Assembly: GCF_006874465.1 (NCBI RefSeq)
Contig: NZ_VIRL01000003.1
Coordinates: forward strand, 496,001-560,000
Direction: 5' to 3'
DNA: 64,000 nt
Origin: Microbispora bryophytorum
GTDB lineage: Bacteria > Actinomycetota > Actinomycetes > Streptosporangiales > Streptosporangiaceae
Below the pieces are notes generated by a model. That model did not search any database and was not told where the DNA came from. It saw only the letters and a list, made by a program, of their open reading frames with translations. A program made the position numbers and the translations under genes. This document shows, in pieces, positions 44,804 to 52,420 of this stretch; the first letter of the stretch is position 1; each line of letters starts with the position of its first letter.

Positions 44804-46066
44804 GTGGGTTTCGCGGACAGCCCCCCGCAGGACGGCGCATGGGGCAACCCGCCGACGCCGCCACGAGGGCTCCCGGAGATCGCCGTCGACGCGCGTACGC
44901 GCGGTTTCCTGTGGCCGGGCGAGCCGATCGGCGGACGGGAGTTCGCCGAGGCCCGGCACTCCCTGTTCGACGGGGCGTTCACCTGGCCGGTGATGACGGC
45001 ACGGCGCTCGGCCCTCGACCACAACATCGCGACGCTGGCGCGCTTCGCCGACCGGCACGGCCTGGCCTTCGCGCCGCACGCCAAGACCACGATGTCGCCG
45101 CAGCTCGTCCGCGCCCAGCTCGACGCCGGAGCGTGGGGGATCAGCGCCGCCACGCCGGGGCAGGTGCTCGCCCTCCGCTCCTTCGGCGTCCCCCGCGTGC
45201 TGCTGGCCAACGAGATCTTCGACCGCGGCGCGCTGCGCCTGCTGGCCGGCGAGATCGGGTGCTTCGACTTCCTCTGCTACGCCGACTCGGTCGAGGGCGT
45301 GCGGGTGCTCGACGAGATGGCCGGCGACGTGCCGTTCCGCGTGCTGGTCGAGCTGGGCCACCCGGGTGGCCGGACCGGCTGCCGCGGCCAGGACGAGCTG
45401 CTGGCGGTGGCCCGCGCGGTGCGGGAGGCTCAGGGGACCGAGCTGGCCGGGGTCGCCGGCTACGAGGGGACCCACCACGAGGCCGCCGAGGTGCGCGGGT
45501 TCCTGCGCGACCTGGCCCGCGCGGCCCGGACGCTCGCTCCGCAGACGGCCGGCCCCATGGTGGTCTCCGCCGGGGGCAGCTCGTGGTTCGACCTGGTGGC
45601 CGAGGAGCTCGCGCCGCTGACCGGGGAGCCGGGCGTCACCGTGGTGCTGCGCAGCGGCGCCTACATCGCCCACGACGACGGCTACTACGCCGAGCACACG
45701 CCGTACAACCGGCTGGAGGGCGAGCTGCGACCGGCGCTGGAGGTCTGGGCCCAGGTCCTGTCCGTGCCCGAGCCAGGTCTCGTGCTGGCCGGCATGGGGA
45801 AGCGGGACGTTCCCCACGACATCCACCTGCCGTTTCCCAGGGCCGTGCGGCGCGGCGGCCGGGGTCCGGCCGAGCCGCTGACCGGGGTGACGGTCGTCAA
45901 GGTGCAGGACCAGCACGCCTATCTCGACGGCGACGCCGGACTGCGCCCGGGAGACCTGGTGTCGTTCGGGCTGTCCCATCCGTGTACGGCCTTCGACAAA
46001 TGGCGCGTCATCCCCGTGGTGGACGACGACGACATCGTGATCGATCTGATCAATACGTGTTTCTGA
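44804..46066 (+). CDS. D-amino-acid deaminase / D-threonine aldolase-like PLP enzyme
   Basis: Fold-type III PLP enzyme of 420 aa, related to eukaryote-type D-serine dehydratase and D-threonine aldolase. The N-terminal alanine-racemase-like barrel has the PLP Lys94 in APHAKTTMSPQL. The C-terminal beta domain ends with FGLSHPCTAFDKWRVIPVVD, carrying the His and Cys zinc ligands of the D-serine dehydratase group. The GTG at 44804 is preceded by GAGGGGG. It is followed by a shortened RidA gene and a TIM-barrel-like protein. RidA normally destroys the reactive enamine such deaminases release, which supports a deaminase reaction. Confidence 0.88.
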   Translation: MGFADSPPQDGAWGNPPTPPRGLPEIAVDARTRGFLWPGEPIGGREFAEARHSLFDGAFTWPVMTARRSALDHNIATLARFADRHGLAFAPHAKTTMSPQLVRAQLDAGAWGISAATPGQVLALRSFGVPRVLLANEIFDRGALRLLAGEIGCFDFLCYADSVEGVRVLDEMAGDVPFRVLVELGHPGGRTGCRGQDELLAVARAVREAQGTELAGVAGYEGTHHEAAEVRGFLRDLARAARTLAPQTAGPMVVSAGGSSWFDLVAEELAPLTGEPGVTVVLRSGAYIAHDDGYYAEHTPYNRLEGELRPALEVWAQVLSVPEPGLVLAGMGKRDVPHDIHLPFPRAVRRGGRGPAEPLTGVTVVKVQDQHAYLDGDAGLRPGDLVSFGLSHPCTAFDKWRVIPVVDDDDIVIDLINTCF

Positions 46067-46079
46067 TGGAGCGGTGACA

Positions 46080-46295
46080 ATGGCTGGCAAGCAGGAGATC
46101 CGTACGACCGCGGGGGCCCCGCCGATCGGCGCGTACTCCCAGGGGCTCGTGGTGGGCGACAGGGAGGACTTCGCCGCGTCCAACGAGGTCTACCAGTCCT
46201 ACTTCACCCGGCCCTCCCCGGTGCGCACCACCGTGGGCTCTGATCTCATGGACATCCTCGTCGAGATCGACGTCGTGGCGTACGCGGGCCGCTGA
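46080..46295 (+). pseudogene. RidA (YjgF/UK114) family remnant with internal deletion
   Basis: A 71-codon intact frame that matches the two ends of RidA but lacks the middle. The start (IRTTAGAPPIGAYSQGLVVG) and the end (EDFAASNEVYQSYF, then PSPVRTTVG and LVEIDVVAYAGR) are typical. About 50-55 residues that should lie between GLVVGD and REDFAA, holding the core strand and helix of the roughly 125-residue family, are absent. The active-site Arg of PVRTTVG remains. The frame is kept, so it could still be translated, but a functional trimer seems unlikely. It lies 13 bp after the deaminase, whose enamine product RidA normally hydrolyses. Confidence 0.8.
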
Positions 46296-46297
46296 CG

Positions 46298-47494
46298 ATG
46301 GACAGCGCCCTGTACGTCTTCGTCGAGGACCTGCGCGCCGAGGGAGTGCGGGGGCTGCTCGACCGGGCCTCGGCGTACGGCGTGCGAGGCGTCGCGGTGG
46401 CCGCCGCCTACCACCAGGCCAGGGACGTGACGCCGCACGGCGCGTCGCGGCTGACGCTGCGCCGCGACGGCGTGCACTTCCCGCCTCCGGACGACCTGTT
46501 CGACGGGCTGCGCCTGACCCCGCCCGTGCAGCCGGGGGCGCAGGACCGGCCGCTCGACGAGCTGCGCCGCGCCTGCGCGGACCGGGGGATGCGGCTGCAC
46601 GGCTGGGCCGTGTTCCTGCACAACGCCACCCTCGGCCTGGCCCACCCCGACGTGACGGTGGAGAACTGCTTCGGCGACCGCGGCTCCCCGGCCGACCTGT
46701 GCCCTTCGCATCCCGACGTGCGGGCGTACGCGGTGGCGCTGGCCCGGGCCGTCGCCCGGCAGGGGGTGGACACGGTCGTCGCGGAGTCGCTGCACTTCGG
46801 GGCCTTCGCCTACGAGCGGTGCGTCGTGGCGCTCGGCCCGATGGACGCCTTCCTGTTCGGCCTGTGCTTCTGCGCCCACTGCATGCGCCGGGCCGCCGAC
46901 CTCGGGGTGAACGCCGAGGTGGCCAGGCAGGAGTGCGCCAGGATCGTCGGAGGCGTGCTCGACGGCGACCCTCCCGCGGAGGGCGAGGTCACGCGGGCGG
47001 CCCTGACGGCCTACGCCGGCCCGGAGACGGTGGCGTACGCGCGGGCCCGTTCCGAGAGCGTCACGTCACTGGTGGGCGAGGTCGCGGCGGCGGTGACGGC
47101 CGAAGGCGCGCGGCTGACGTTCATGGACGCGACGGGCGCGGCCAAGGGCCACGCCCACGGGCTGCCCTCCGCGGCTCTGGCCGCGCACGACTCCTGGCAG
47201 CTCGGGATCGACCTGGTGGCGCTCGGCGACCTGGTCCCGTCGTTCGCGGTCCTCGGGTATGCCAGGGACCCCGCCCGGGTGGCCGACGACGTCGCGGCCT
47301 ACCGGCGCTCGGTGGGCAAGAACCCGGAGCTGCGGGTCGTGCTGCGCCCGGGCGCCCCGGACACCGACTCCGCCGACCGGCTGGCCGCCAAGGTGCGCGT
47401 GGCCCGTACGGCCGGGGCCGGGGCCGCCGACTTCTACGCGTACGGCCTGGCGCCCTTCGAGGCGCTCGGCCGCATCACCGACGCGCTCGCCTGA
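46298..47494 (+). CDS. Protein of unknown function, TIM-barrel-like, in D-amino-acid operon
   Basis: A 398-residue soluble protein starting two bases after the RidA remnant. I do not recognise a named family. The pattern of short strands and helices (GVRGVAVAAAYHQARDVTP, LHGWAVFLHNATLG, VDTVVAESLHFGAFAYER, LRVVLRPGAPDTDSADRL) suggests a (beta/alpha)8 barrel like glycosidase-related proteins. A cluster LCFCAHC, Cys-x-Cys-x-x-Cys with a His, could bind metal. No signal peptide is visible. Operon context points to metabolism of a D-amino acid or a conjugate of one. Confidence 0.75.
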   Translation: MDSALYVFVEDLRAEGVRGLLDRASAYGVRGVAVAAAYHQARDVTPHGASRLTLRRDGVHFPPPDDLFDGLRLTPPVQPGAQDRPLDELRRACADRGMRLHGWAVFLHNATLGLAHPDVTVENCFGDRGSPADLCPSHPDVRAYAVALARAVARQGVDTVVAESLHFGAFAYERCVVALGPMDAFLFGLCFCAHCMRRAADLGVNAEVARQECARIVGGVLDGDPPAEGEVTRAALTAYAGPETVAYARARSESVTSLVGEVAAAVTAEGARLTFMDATGAAKGHAHGLPSAALAAHDSWQLGIDLVALGDLVPSFAVLGYARDPARVADDVAAYRRSVGKNPELRVVLRPGAPDTDSADRLAAKVRVARTAGAGAADFYAYGLAPFEALGRITDALA

Positions 47495-47521
47495 GCATGT
47501 CGTCGCCTGCCGCCCCGAATC

Positions 47522-47545
47522 CCTCCCGCCCCGGCAGCCGGGAGG
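47522..47545. terminator. Terminator hairpin between convergent genes
   Basis: CCTCCCG and CGGGAGG form a 7-bp stem with a 10-base loop between the unknown-protein gene and the lacI gene. Confidence 0.5.
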
Positions 47546-47566
47546 CGGCCTGATCGTCGCGGGCGT

Positions 47567-48562
47567 TCAGGCGGAGTCGCGGACGACGAGCTCGGTGGGG
47601 AGGATCACCGGGTCGGCCGGGCCGCCCTTGAACAGGTCCAGCAGCAGCCGGACCATCGCGGCGGCCTGCTCGACGATGGGGTGCCTGATCGTGGTCAGCG
47701 GGGGCTCGGTGTAGCGGGCCGCCTCGATGTCGTCGAACCCGACGACCGCCACGTCGTCCGGCACCCGGCGGCCCGCCTGGCGCAGGGTCTGCAGCGCCCC
47801 GACGGCCATGAGGTCGTTGGCGACGAACACGGCGTCCAGGTCCGGGTCGTCCTGCAGCAGGTGGCGCATGGCGACGGCGCCGGACTCCCGGGTGAAGTCC
47901 CCGACGGCGACGATCGACCGCCGGTCGGACTCGCGCAGCGCGTCGCGGTAGCCCTTGAGCCGGTCCTGGCCGCCGATCATGTCCTGCGGCCCGGCGATCG
48001 TGGCGATGCGCCGCCGTCCGCCGTCCAGCAGGTGGCGCACCGCCTTCTCCGCACCGCCCACGTTGTCGTTGTCCACGTACGGCAGGGGCACCGGCACGGC
48101 CGGCCTGCCGTACGAGACGACGGGGACGCCCATCCGCGCGACGGCGGAGGGCAGCGGATCGGCGCCGTGCATGGAGATGAGCATGACCCCGTCGACGTGG
48201 CCGCTGGCGATGTAGCGCTCGATCCTCGCGTGGCTCTGGGCCGAGCCGCCGAGCATGAGCACGACCTGCTTGTCGGCGGCCTCGAGTTCCAGGCTGGCCG
48301 AGCGGATCACCGTGGAGAACATCGGGTCCTCGGAGAAGACCCTGGTCGGCGGCTCCGAAACGACCAGCGCGATCGAGTCGGTCCGCTGGGTGACGAGGCT
48401 GCGCGCCGCCGAGTTGGGGACGTATCCCAGCTCGTCCACGGCACGCATCACGGCATCCCTGATCTGCGGTGTCACCGTCATCTGCCCGTTGACGACCCGG
48501 GAGACGGTGGCGCGGGACACCCCTGCCCGCGCCGCCACCGCCTCCAGAGTGGGTCGTTTCAT
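47567..48562 (-). CDS. LacI family transcriptional repressor
   Basis: Sugar-responsive repressor of 331 aa. The LacI HTH is textbook (PTLEAVAARAGVSRATVSRV, residues 4-23), with the hinge helix YVPNSAARSLVTQRTDSIAL and a periplasmic-binding-like sensor domain (AVARMGVPVVSYGRPAVP, NDNVGGAEKAVRHLLDGG, FVANDLMAVGAL). It lies downstream of the GH1 gene on the same strand, like CebR beside beta-glucosidase genes in Streptomyces. The GAGAGCGCTCTC elements nearby are close to the CebR box, so it probably represses the beta-glucan genes here. Confidence 0.92.
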   Translation of the reverse strand: MKRPTLEAVAARAGVSRATVSRVVNGQMTVTPQIRDAVMRAVDELGYVPNSAARSLVTQRTDSIALVVSEPPTRVFSEDPMFSTVIRSASLELEAADKQVVLMLGGSAQSHARIERYIASGHVDGVMLISMHGADPLPSAVARMGVPVVSYGRPAVPVPLPYVDNDNVGGAEKAVRHLLDGGRRRIATIAGPQDMIGGQDRLKGYRDALRESDRRSIVAVGDFTRESGAVAMRHLLQDDPDLDAVFVANDLMAVGALQTLRQAGRRVPDDVAVVGFDDIEAARYTEPPLTTIRHPIVEQAAAMVRLLLDLFKGGPADPVILPTELVVRDSA

Positions 48563-48626
48563 TCATTCCCCCTAGTCGTGTCTGACATCAAGCCCTGCTG
48601 CGCGTGGATCCAGGCGGCGCCTCGCT

Positions 48627-48651
48627 GCGTTGTCGTCGTCGCCGACAACGC
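48627..48651. terminator. Hairpin between GH1 and lacI genes
   Basis: GCGTTGTCG and CGACAACGC form a perfect 9-bp stem with a seven-base loop in the 158-bp gap. There is no T run, so it may only reduce readthrough into lacI. Confidence 0.45.
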
Positions 48652-48720
48652 TGTCATCGGCTCCTCCTCCGCCTTACGACGCATCCACCCGGAACCACGC
48701 TCGCGACGGGCAGCATTTTG

Positions 48721-50136
48721 TCAGGCACTCCTCAGCCCATTGCGTTCGATGACGTCTCGGTACCACAGCGCGCTGTCCTTGGGAACGCGCCGCTGGGTTT
48801 CGAAGTCGATGTACACGATGCCGAATCTCTTGTGGTAGCCGTAGGCCCACTCGAAATTGTCCAGGAGCGACCATACGAGATAACCCCTCAGGTCCGCACC
48901 GGCGGAGATCGCGGCGTGCGCCGCCCGCAGGTGGCCGTCGAGGTAGCCGATCCGGTCGTCGTCGTGCACTGTCCCCTTGACGGCGTCTCCGCCGACGTCA
49001 TCGACGAGGTGGTCGTCGAAGGCCGCGCCGTTCTCCGTGACGAGCAGCCCGACCTCGGGATAGTCGCGCGACAGCCGTACGAGCAGGGTCTCCAGGCCGG
49101 ACGGCTCGATGGGCCAGTCCATCGCGGTCGTCGGGCCGGTCGGCGGGTCGAACCGGATGCCCTCCGTGCCGGGGAAGGCGGGGTTGGCCGGCTCACCGGG
49201 CGCGGCCGACACGAAGGACGGGTTGTAGTAGTTGATGCCGAGCAGGTCGATCGGCTGGTGGATGACGGCCAGGTCGCCGTCCCTGATGTGGCCGAGGCCG
49301 CCGTGGCGGGCGGCGATCTCCAGCACCTCCTCCGGGTAGCGGCCCCGCAGCGCCGGGTCGAGGAACTGCCGGTTCATCAGCGCGTCCACCCGTGCGGCCT
49401 CCTCGTGGCCGTCGCCGCTCTGGATGACCGGCGACAGGTTGAGGGTGAGCGCGACCTCGGCGGCCCCGGCCGCGCGCAGGGCCCGCGCCGCCAGCCCGTG
49501 GCCGAGCAGCATGTGGTGGGCGGCGCGGAAGGCGGCGGCCGGGTCGCGCCTGCCCGGGGCGTGGACACCGGAGCAGTAGCCGAGGAAGGCGGCCACCCAG
49601 GGCTCGTTCAGCGTCGTCCAGGTGCCGACGCGGTCGCCGAGCCGGTCGTGCACGACGGCGGCGAAGTCGGCGAAGCGGTCAGCGGTGTCCCTTGCCGCCC
49701 AGCCGCCCGCGTCCTCCAGCGCCTGCGGCAGGTCCCAGTGGTACAGCGTGGGGTAGGGCGTGATGCCGTGGCCGAGCAGCTCGTCCACGAGGCGGTCGTA
49801 GAAGTCGAGGCCGGCGGCGTTGACCCGCCCGGCCCCGGTGGGCAGGATCCGCGGCCAGGCCACCGAGAACCGGTAGGCCGCCAGGCCCAGGCCCGCCATG
49901 AGCCGGACGTCCTCGGCGTACCGGTGGTAGTGGTCGCAGGCGACGTCGCCGGTGTGGCCGTCGACCACGTTGCCCGGGACCTGGGAGAAGGTGTCCCAGA
50001 TCGAGGGCCTCCTGCCGTCCTCGGCGGCGGCGCCCTCGATTTGGTAGGCCGCCGTGGCGGCGCCCCAGACGAAGCCGTCGGGAAAGACCGACGTGGACGA
50101 TCCGGACCCCCGAGAAGCGATGGTCGTCGCGGTCAT
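48721..50136 (-). CDS. Glycoside hydrolase family 1 beta-glucosidase
   Basis: Cytosolic retaining beta-glucosidase, 471 aa, expected to hydrolyse cellobiose or laminaribiose. The N-terminal FPDGFVWGAATAAYQIEGA, acid/base Glu178 in TLNEPW, nucleophile Glu368 in LLVTENGAAF, and the C-terminal WSLLDNFEWAYGYHKRFG are all present. No signal peptide is visible. Its ATG overlaps by four bases the stop of a permease remnant, so it was once coupled to a sugar ABC transporter gene. Two GAGAGCGCTCTC-like operators lie upstream. Confidence 0.95.
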   Translation of the reverse strand: MTATTIASRGSGSSTSVFPDGFVWGAATAAYQIEGAAAEDGRRPSIWDTFSQVPGNVVDGHTGDVACDHYHRYAEDVRLMAGLGLAAYRFSVAWPRILPTGAGRVNAAGLDFYDRLVDELLGHGITPYPTLYHWDLPQALEDAGGWAARDTADRFADFAAVVHDRLGDRVGTWTTLNEPWVAAFLGYCSGVHAPGRRDPAAAFRAAHHMLLGHGLAARALRAAGAAEVALTLNLSPVIQSGDGHEEAARVDALMNRQFLDPALRGRYPEEVLEIAARHGGLGHIRDGDLAVIHQPIDLLGINYYNPSFVSAAPGEPANPAFPGTEGIRFDPPTGPTTAMDWPIEPSGLETLLVRLSRDYPEVGLLVTENGAAFDDHLVDDVGGDAVKGTVHDDDRIGYLDGHLRAAHAAISAGADLRGYLVWSLLDNFEWAYGYHKRFGIVYIDFETQRRVPKDSALWYRDVIERNGLRSA

Positions 50137-50208
50137 CCCTGCACAGCTCCCCGCATGATGCCTCCGATGATCTGTTCTGCCGGGCAGGACGAAGAAGCCG
50201 AGCGCCGC
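50133..50208 (-). pseudogene. C-terminal remnant of a carbohydrate ABC permease
   Basis: Immediately before the beta-glucosidase ATG the minus strand encodes QIIGGIMRGAVQG and a stop, the hallmark C-terminus of MalG/CebG-type permeases. A little upstream, in a frame shifted by one base, is AALGFFVL, which fits the preceding helix. The rest of the gene, and the binding protein and first permease expected before it, are missing; the promoter region follows within 100 bp. Confidence 0.65.
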
Positions 50209-50234
50209 GACCACGGCAGGGTTGTGACGAGGTA

Positions 50235-50246
50235 GAGAGCGCTCTC
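50235..50246. promoter_or_regulatory. LacI-family operator GAGAGCGCTCTC
   Basis: A perfect 12-bp palindrome close to the Streptomyces CebR box TGGGAGCGCTCCCA, located about 100 bp upstream of the beta-glucosidase start. Confidence 0.75.
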
Positions 50247-50330
50247 GCACAAGATTGTGAACTGTCACTGCGGACGTCAAGGGGTCTATCAGTAACGATT
50301 CCCGCTATGACGGAACGTCGTAGTCGCTGG

Positions 50331-50344
50331 TGAGAGCGCTCCCA
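50331..50344. promoter_or_regulatory. LacI-family operator TGAGAGCGCTCCCA
   Basis: Differs from the Streptomyces CebR box at a single position. It lies 195 bp upstream of the beta-glucosidase start and 85 bp upstream of the first operator, a spacing that could allow looping. Confidence 0.78.
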
Positions 50345-50415
50345 CAGCCGGTCGGCGCTGTATGGGGGCGGCAGGACCGCGAGAGGGTTCTCCCGGATCT
50401 CAGCTCTCCCGGATT

Positions 50416-51378
50416 TCAGCCGGCCGGGCGGCCCAGGCCTTCCCGGTATCGCTGCGGGCTCACGCCGCGCTCCCGCTTGAAGGCCGAGCTCAGCGCGAAC
50501 GCGGTGCCGTAGCCGACCCGCCGGGCCACGGCCTCCAGCGTCGCGTCCGTCTCCCGCAGCAGGTCGGCCGCCTGCGCCAGCCGCAGCCCGGTCAGGTAGG
50601 CCATCGGCGGCTCGCCGACCAGTCTCGCGAACCGCTGCGCCAGCGCGGCGCGGGAGACCCCCACACGGCCGGCCAGTTCGGCGACCGTCCACGGGTGGCC
50701 CGGGTCGGCGTGCAGCATCCGCAGCGCCGGCCCGACCACCGGGTCGCCGTGCGCCCGATACCAGCCGGGGGCCCGCGCGTCCGGGCGGGACAACCACGTC
50801 CGCAGTACGGCGATCAGCAGCAGGTCGAGCAGGCGGTCGAGCACCACCTCCTGGCCCGGCTCGTCCTTGACGATCTCCCTGCCGAGCAGCGTGACGAGGG
50901 AGCCGTCCCAGGAGTCGCCGCGCAGCACCAGCAGCGTGGGCAGCGCCGCCAGCAGCCGCTGGGTGACCGCGCCGCGCATCTGGTAGGTGCCGATGAGCAT
51001 CACGGCCGAGCCGTCCGGGTCGTTGCCCCAGTTGCGCGTGCCCAGGTCCATCTCCGCCGTCAGGGCGCGGCCGTCCGGCGTGGTGCAGACCTGCCCGGGA
51101 TGGATCACGACCCGCGGCGCGGTCGCCGGGTCGTCGGCCACCGTGTAGTGAGCGGGACCGCGCACGACCGCCACGTCGCCGGGGCCCACCCGTACGGCCC
51201 TGTCCTCTGAGACGCGGTCCTCGTCCGGGGTGATCCACGCCTCGTCGCGCACCATCGCCACCAGGCACAGCGGCGCCTCGTCCTGGATCCGGACCGACCA
51301 GGGCGGGCTCAGGGTCGCCCGCAGCAGGAAGGCCCCCCGCGCCCGGGGCCCGTCGAGAAGGTCGGCCAGCGCGTCCAT
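50416..51378 (-). CDS. AraC family transcriptional regulator
   Basis: A 320-residue regulator with an N-terminal cupin (AraC_binding/Cupin_6) sensor (LCLVAMVRDEAWITPDEDRV and VGPGDVAVVRGPAHYTV) and a C-terminal double HTH (WTVAELAGRVGVSRAALAQR and LEAVARRVGYGTAFALSSAF). It is divergent from a DUF1772 gene that begins beside a tiny vestigial frame. AraC, NAD(P)-binding oxidoreductase and DUF1772 genes commonly occur together in actinobacteria. ATG 51378 was chosen because the much longer in-frame extension has no family-like sequence. Confidence 0.9.
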   Translation of the reverse strand: MDALADLLDGPRARGAFLLRATLSPPWSVRIQDEAPLCLVAMVRDEAWITPDEDRVSEDRAVRVGPGDVAVVRGPAHYTVADDPATAPRVVIHPGQVCTTPDGRALTAEMDLGTRNWGNDPDGSAVMLIGTYQMRGAVTQRLLAALPTLLVLRGDSWDGSLVTLLGREIVKDEPGQEVVLDRLLDLLLIAVLRTWLSRPDARAPGWYRAHGDPVVGPALRMLHADPGHPWTVAELAGRVGVSRAALAQRFARLVGEPPMAYLTGLRLAQAADLLRETDATLEAVARRVGYGTAFALSSAFKRERGVSPQRYREGLGRPAG

Positions 51379-51460
51379 GCCCCAGATCGTAGACGGCCGG
51401 ATATGCGGTCGAGCGTCTCGGCGATGTCGCCCGGGGCGGCCCGCCGGTTGACTGATCGCC

Positions 51461-51532
51461 ATGACGACGACAGCGAACGTTCTGGTCACCACCGCCGGCA
51501 TCGGCGCCCCGGCCGCGGCGGAGGCGTCATGA
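51461..51532 (+). pseudogene. 23-codon vestige of a probable NAD(P)-binding oxidoreductase
   Basis: A complete mini-frame, MTTTANVLVTTAGIGAPAAA then three more residues and TGA. Its stop overlaps the ATG of the DUF1772 gene by the usual ATGA. The first half resembles the start of NmrA/SDR proteins (MTTxVLVTGATG) and the gene order AraC-oxidoreductase-DUF1772 is common. The likeliest reading is an oxidoreductase gene reduced to its two ends by an in-frame deletion; it may now act only as a leader for coupled translation. Confidence 0.5.
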
Positions 51533-52035
51533 CGTACCTCCTGGCCGCTGCCGCGGCGGCCCTGTCCATGCTCATGACCGCCGGGATGGCAGGCACCTTC
51601 TTCGGGTTCTCCGTGGGGGTCATGCCGGGCCTGAACGCGGCGCCGGCCCCCTTGGCGATCGACGCGATGATCGCCGTCAACGTGAAGATCCAGAACCCGG
51701 TGTTCCTGGCGGCGTTCGTCCTGGCCCCGCTCGCCGCCGCCGGGGCGGGGGCCCTGCTGCTGGCCACCCCTCGCTCCGGCGCGGCCTGGCCGTTCTTCGC
51801 GGCGGCCGCGGTGTACGCCGTCGGCGTCATCCTGATCACAGCCGCGGTGAACGTGCCGATGAACGACGCCCTGGCCGCCGCGGCGGCCCACGGCGACCCG
51901 GCCGGGGCCGCCGCCCGGATCTGGCAGGACTACTCGGCCCGGTGGACCACCTGGAACACCTGGCGGGCCGCGGCCGGCGCGGTGAGCCTGCTGCTGATGG
52001 GCTACGGCGTCTACCGCTGGGGCCGGGGCTCCTGA
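51529..52035 (+). CDS. DUF1772 (anthrone oxygenase-like) membrane protein
   Basis: A 168-residue membrane protein with four helices, beginning LAAAAAALSMLMTAGMAGTF and FGFSVGVMPGLNA. It has the DUF1772 hallmarks: a Gly-rich first helix, an NVKIQNPVF loop and an NVPMND segment followed by WQDYSARWTTWNTWR. Some fungal relatives are anthrone oxygenases; bacterial ones are uncharacterised. Its ATG overlaps the vestigial frame upstream, and GGAGG lies seven bases before it. Probably controlled by the divergent AraC protein. Confidence 0.9.
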   Translation: MTYLLAAAAAALSMLMTAGMAGTFFGFSVGVMPGLNAAPAPLAIDAMIAVNVKIQNPVFLAAFVLAPLAAAGAGALLLATPRSGAAWPFFAAAAVYAVGVILITAAVNVPMNDALAAAAAHGDPAGAAARIWQDYSARWTTWNTWRAAAGAVSLLLMGYGVYRWGRGS

Positions 52036-52160
52036 CCGCCGCTCCGGATGGTGCTCCTGACGGTGATGACCGGTTCGATGGCACTGTTCACGCCGGACAC
52101 GCCCGTGTGGCTCACCACGCTCGTCCTGTGCGGACGCGGTCTTCTTCCGGAGGCGGACTG

Positions 52161-52172
52161 GAGAGCGCTCTC
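52161..52172. promoter_or_regulatory. LacI-family operator GAGAGCGCTCTC
   Basis: Identical to the 12-bp palindrome before the beta-glucosidase. It lies 250 bp upstream of the GH16 glucanase ATG. Confidence 0.75.
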
Positions 52173-52203
52173 TCATCACTGCTCACACCGGGGGGCAGTC
52201 GCT

Positions 52204-52215
52204 GAGAACGCTCTC
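52204..52215. promoter_or_regulatory. LacI-family operator GAGAACGCTCTC
   Basis: One-base variant of the same palindrome, 43 bp from the previous copy, upstream of the GH16 glucanase. Confidence 0.65.
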
Positions 52216-52420
52216 TCGGATTTCACAGATCCTATTGACGCGAGTGAGATCCAGAGGGAAAGTGTCGCTCAAGCGGTCCGCGATCGCGGTGCGCGGGCCC
52301 TCACGACCCTCTCCGGACGCCGCCGTCCGGCTCTCAGACGTCCACCGTCTTCGTTCCGTGAGGCCGCCCGCACCCCCCAATCCCCTCGCCGCGACGACCG
52401 GACCGAGGAGAGAGGTACTC

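Noticed and set aside
28383-46066. Natural-product biosynthetic cluster
   Set aside because: Isolated monooxygenase, hydrolase and regulators occur, but no polyketide synthase, peptide synthetase, terpene cyclase or RiPP genes were seen.
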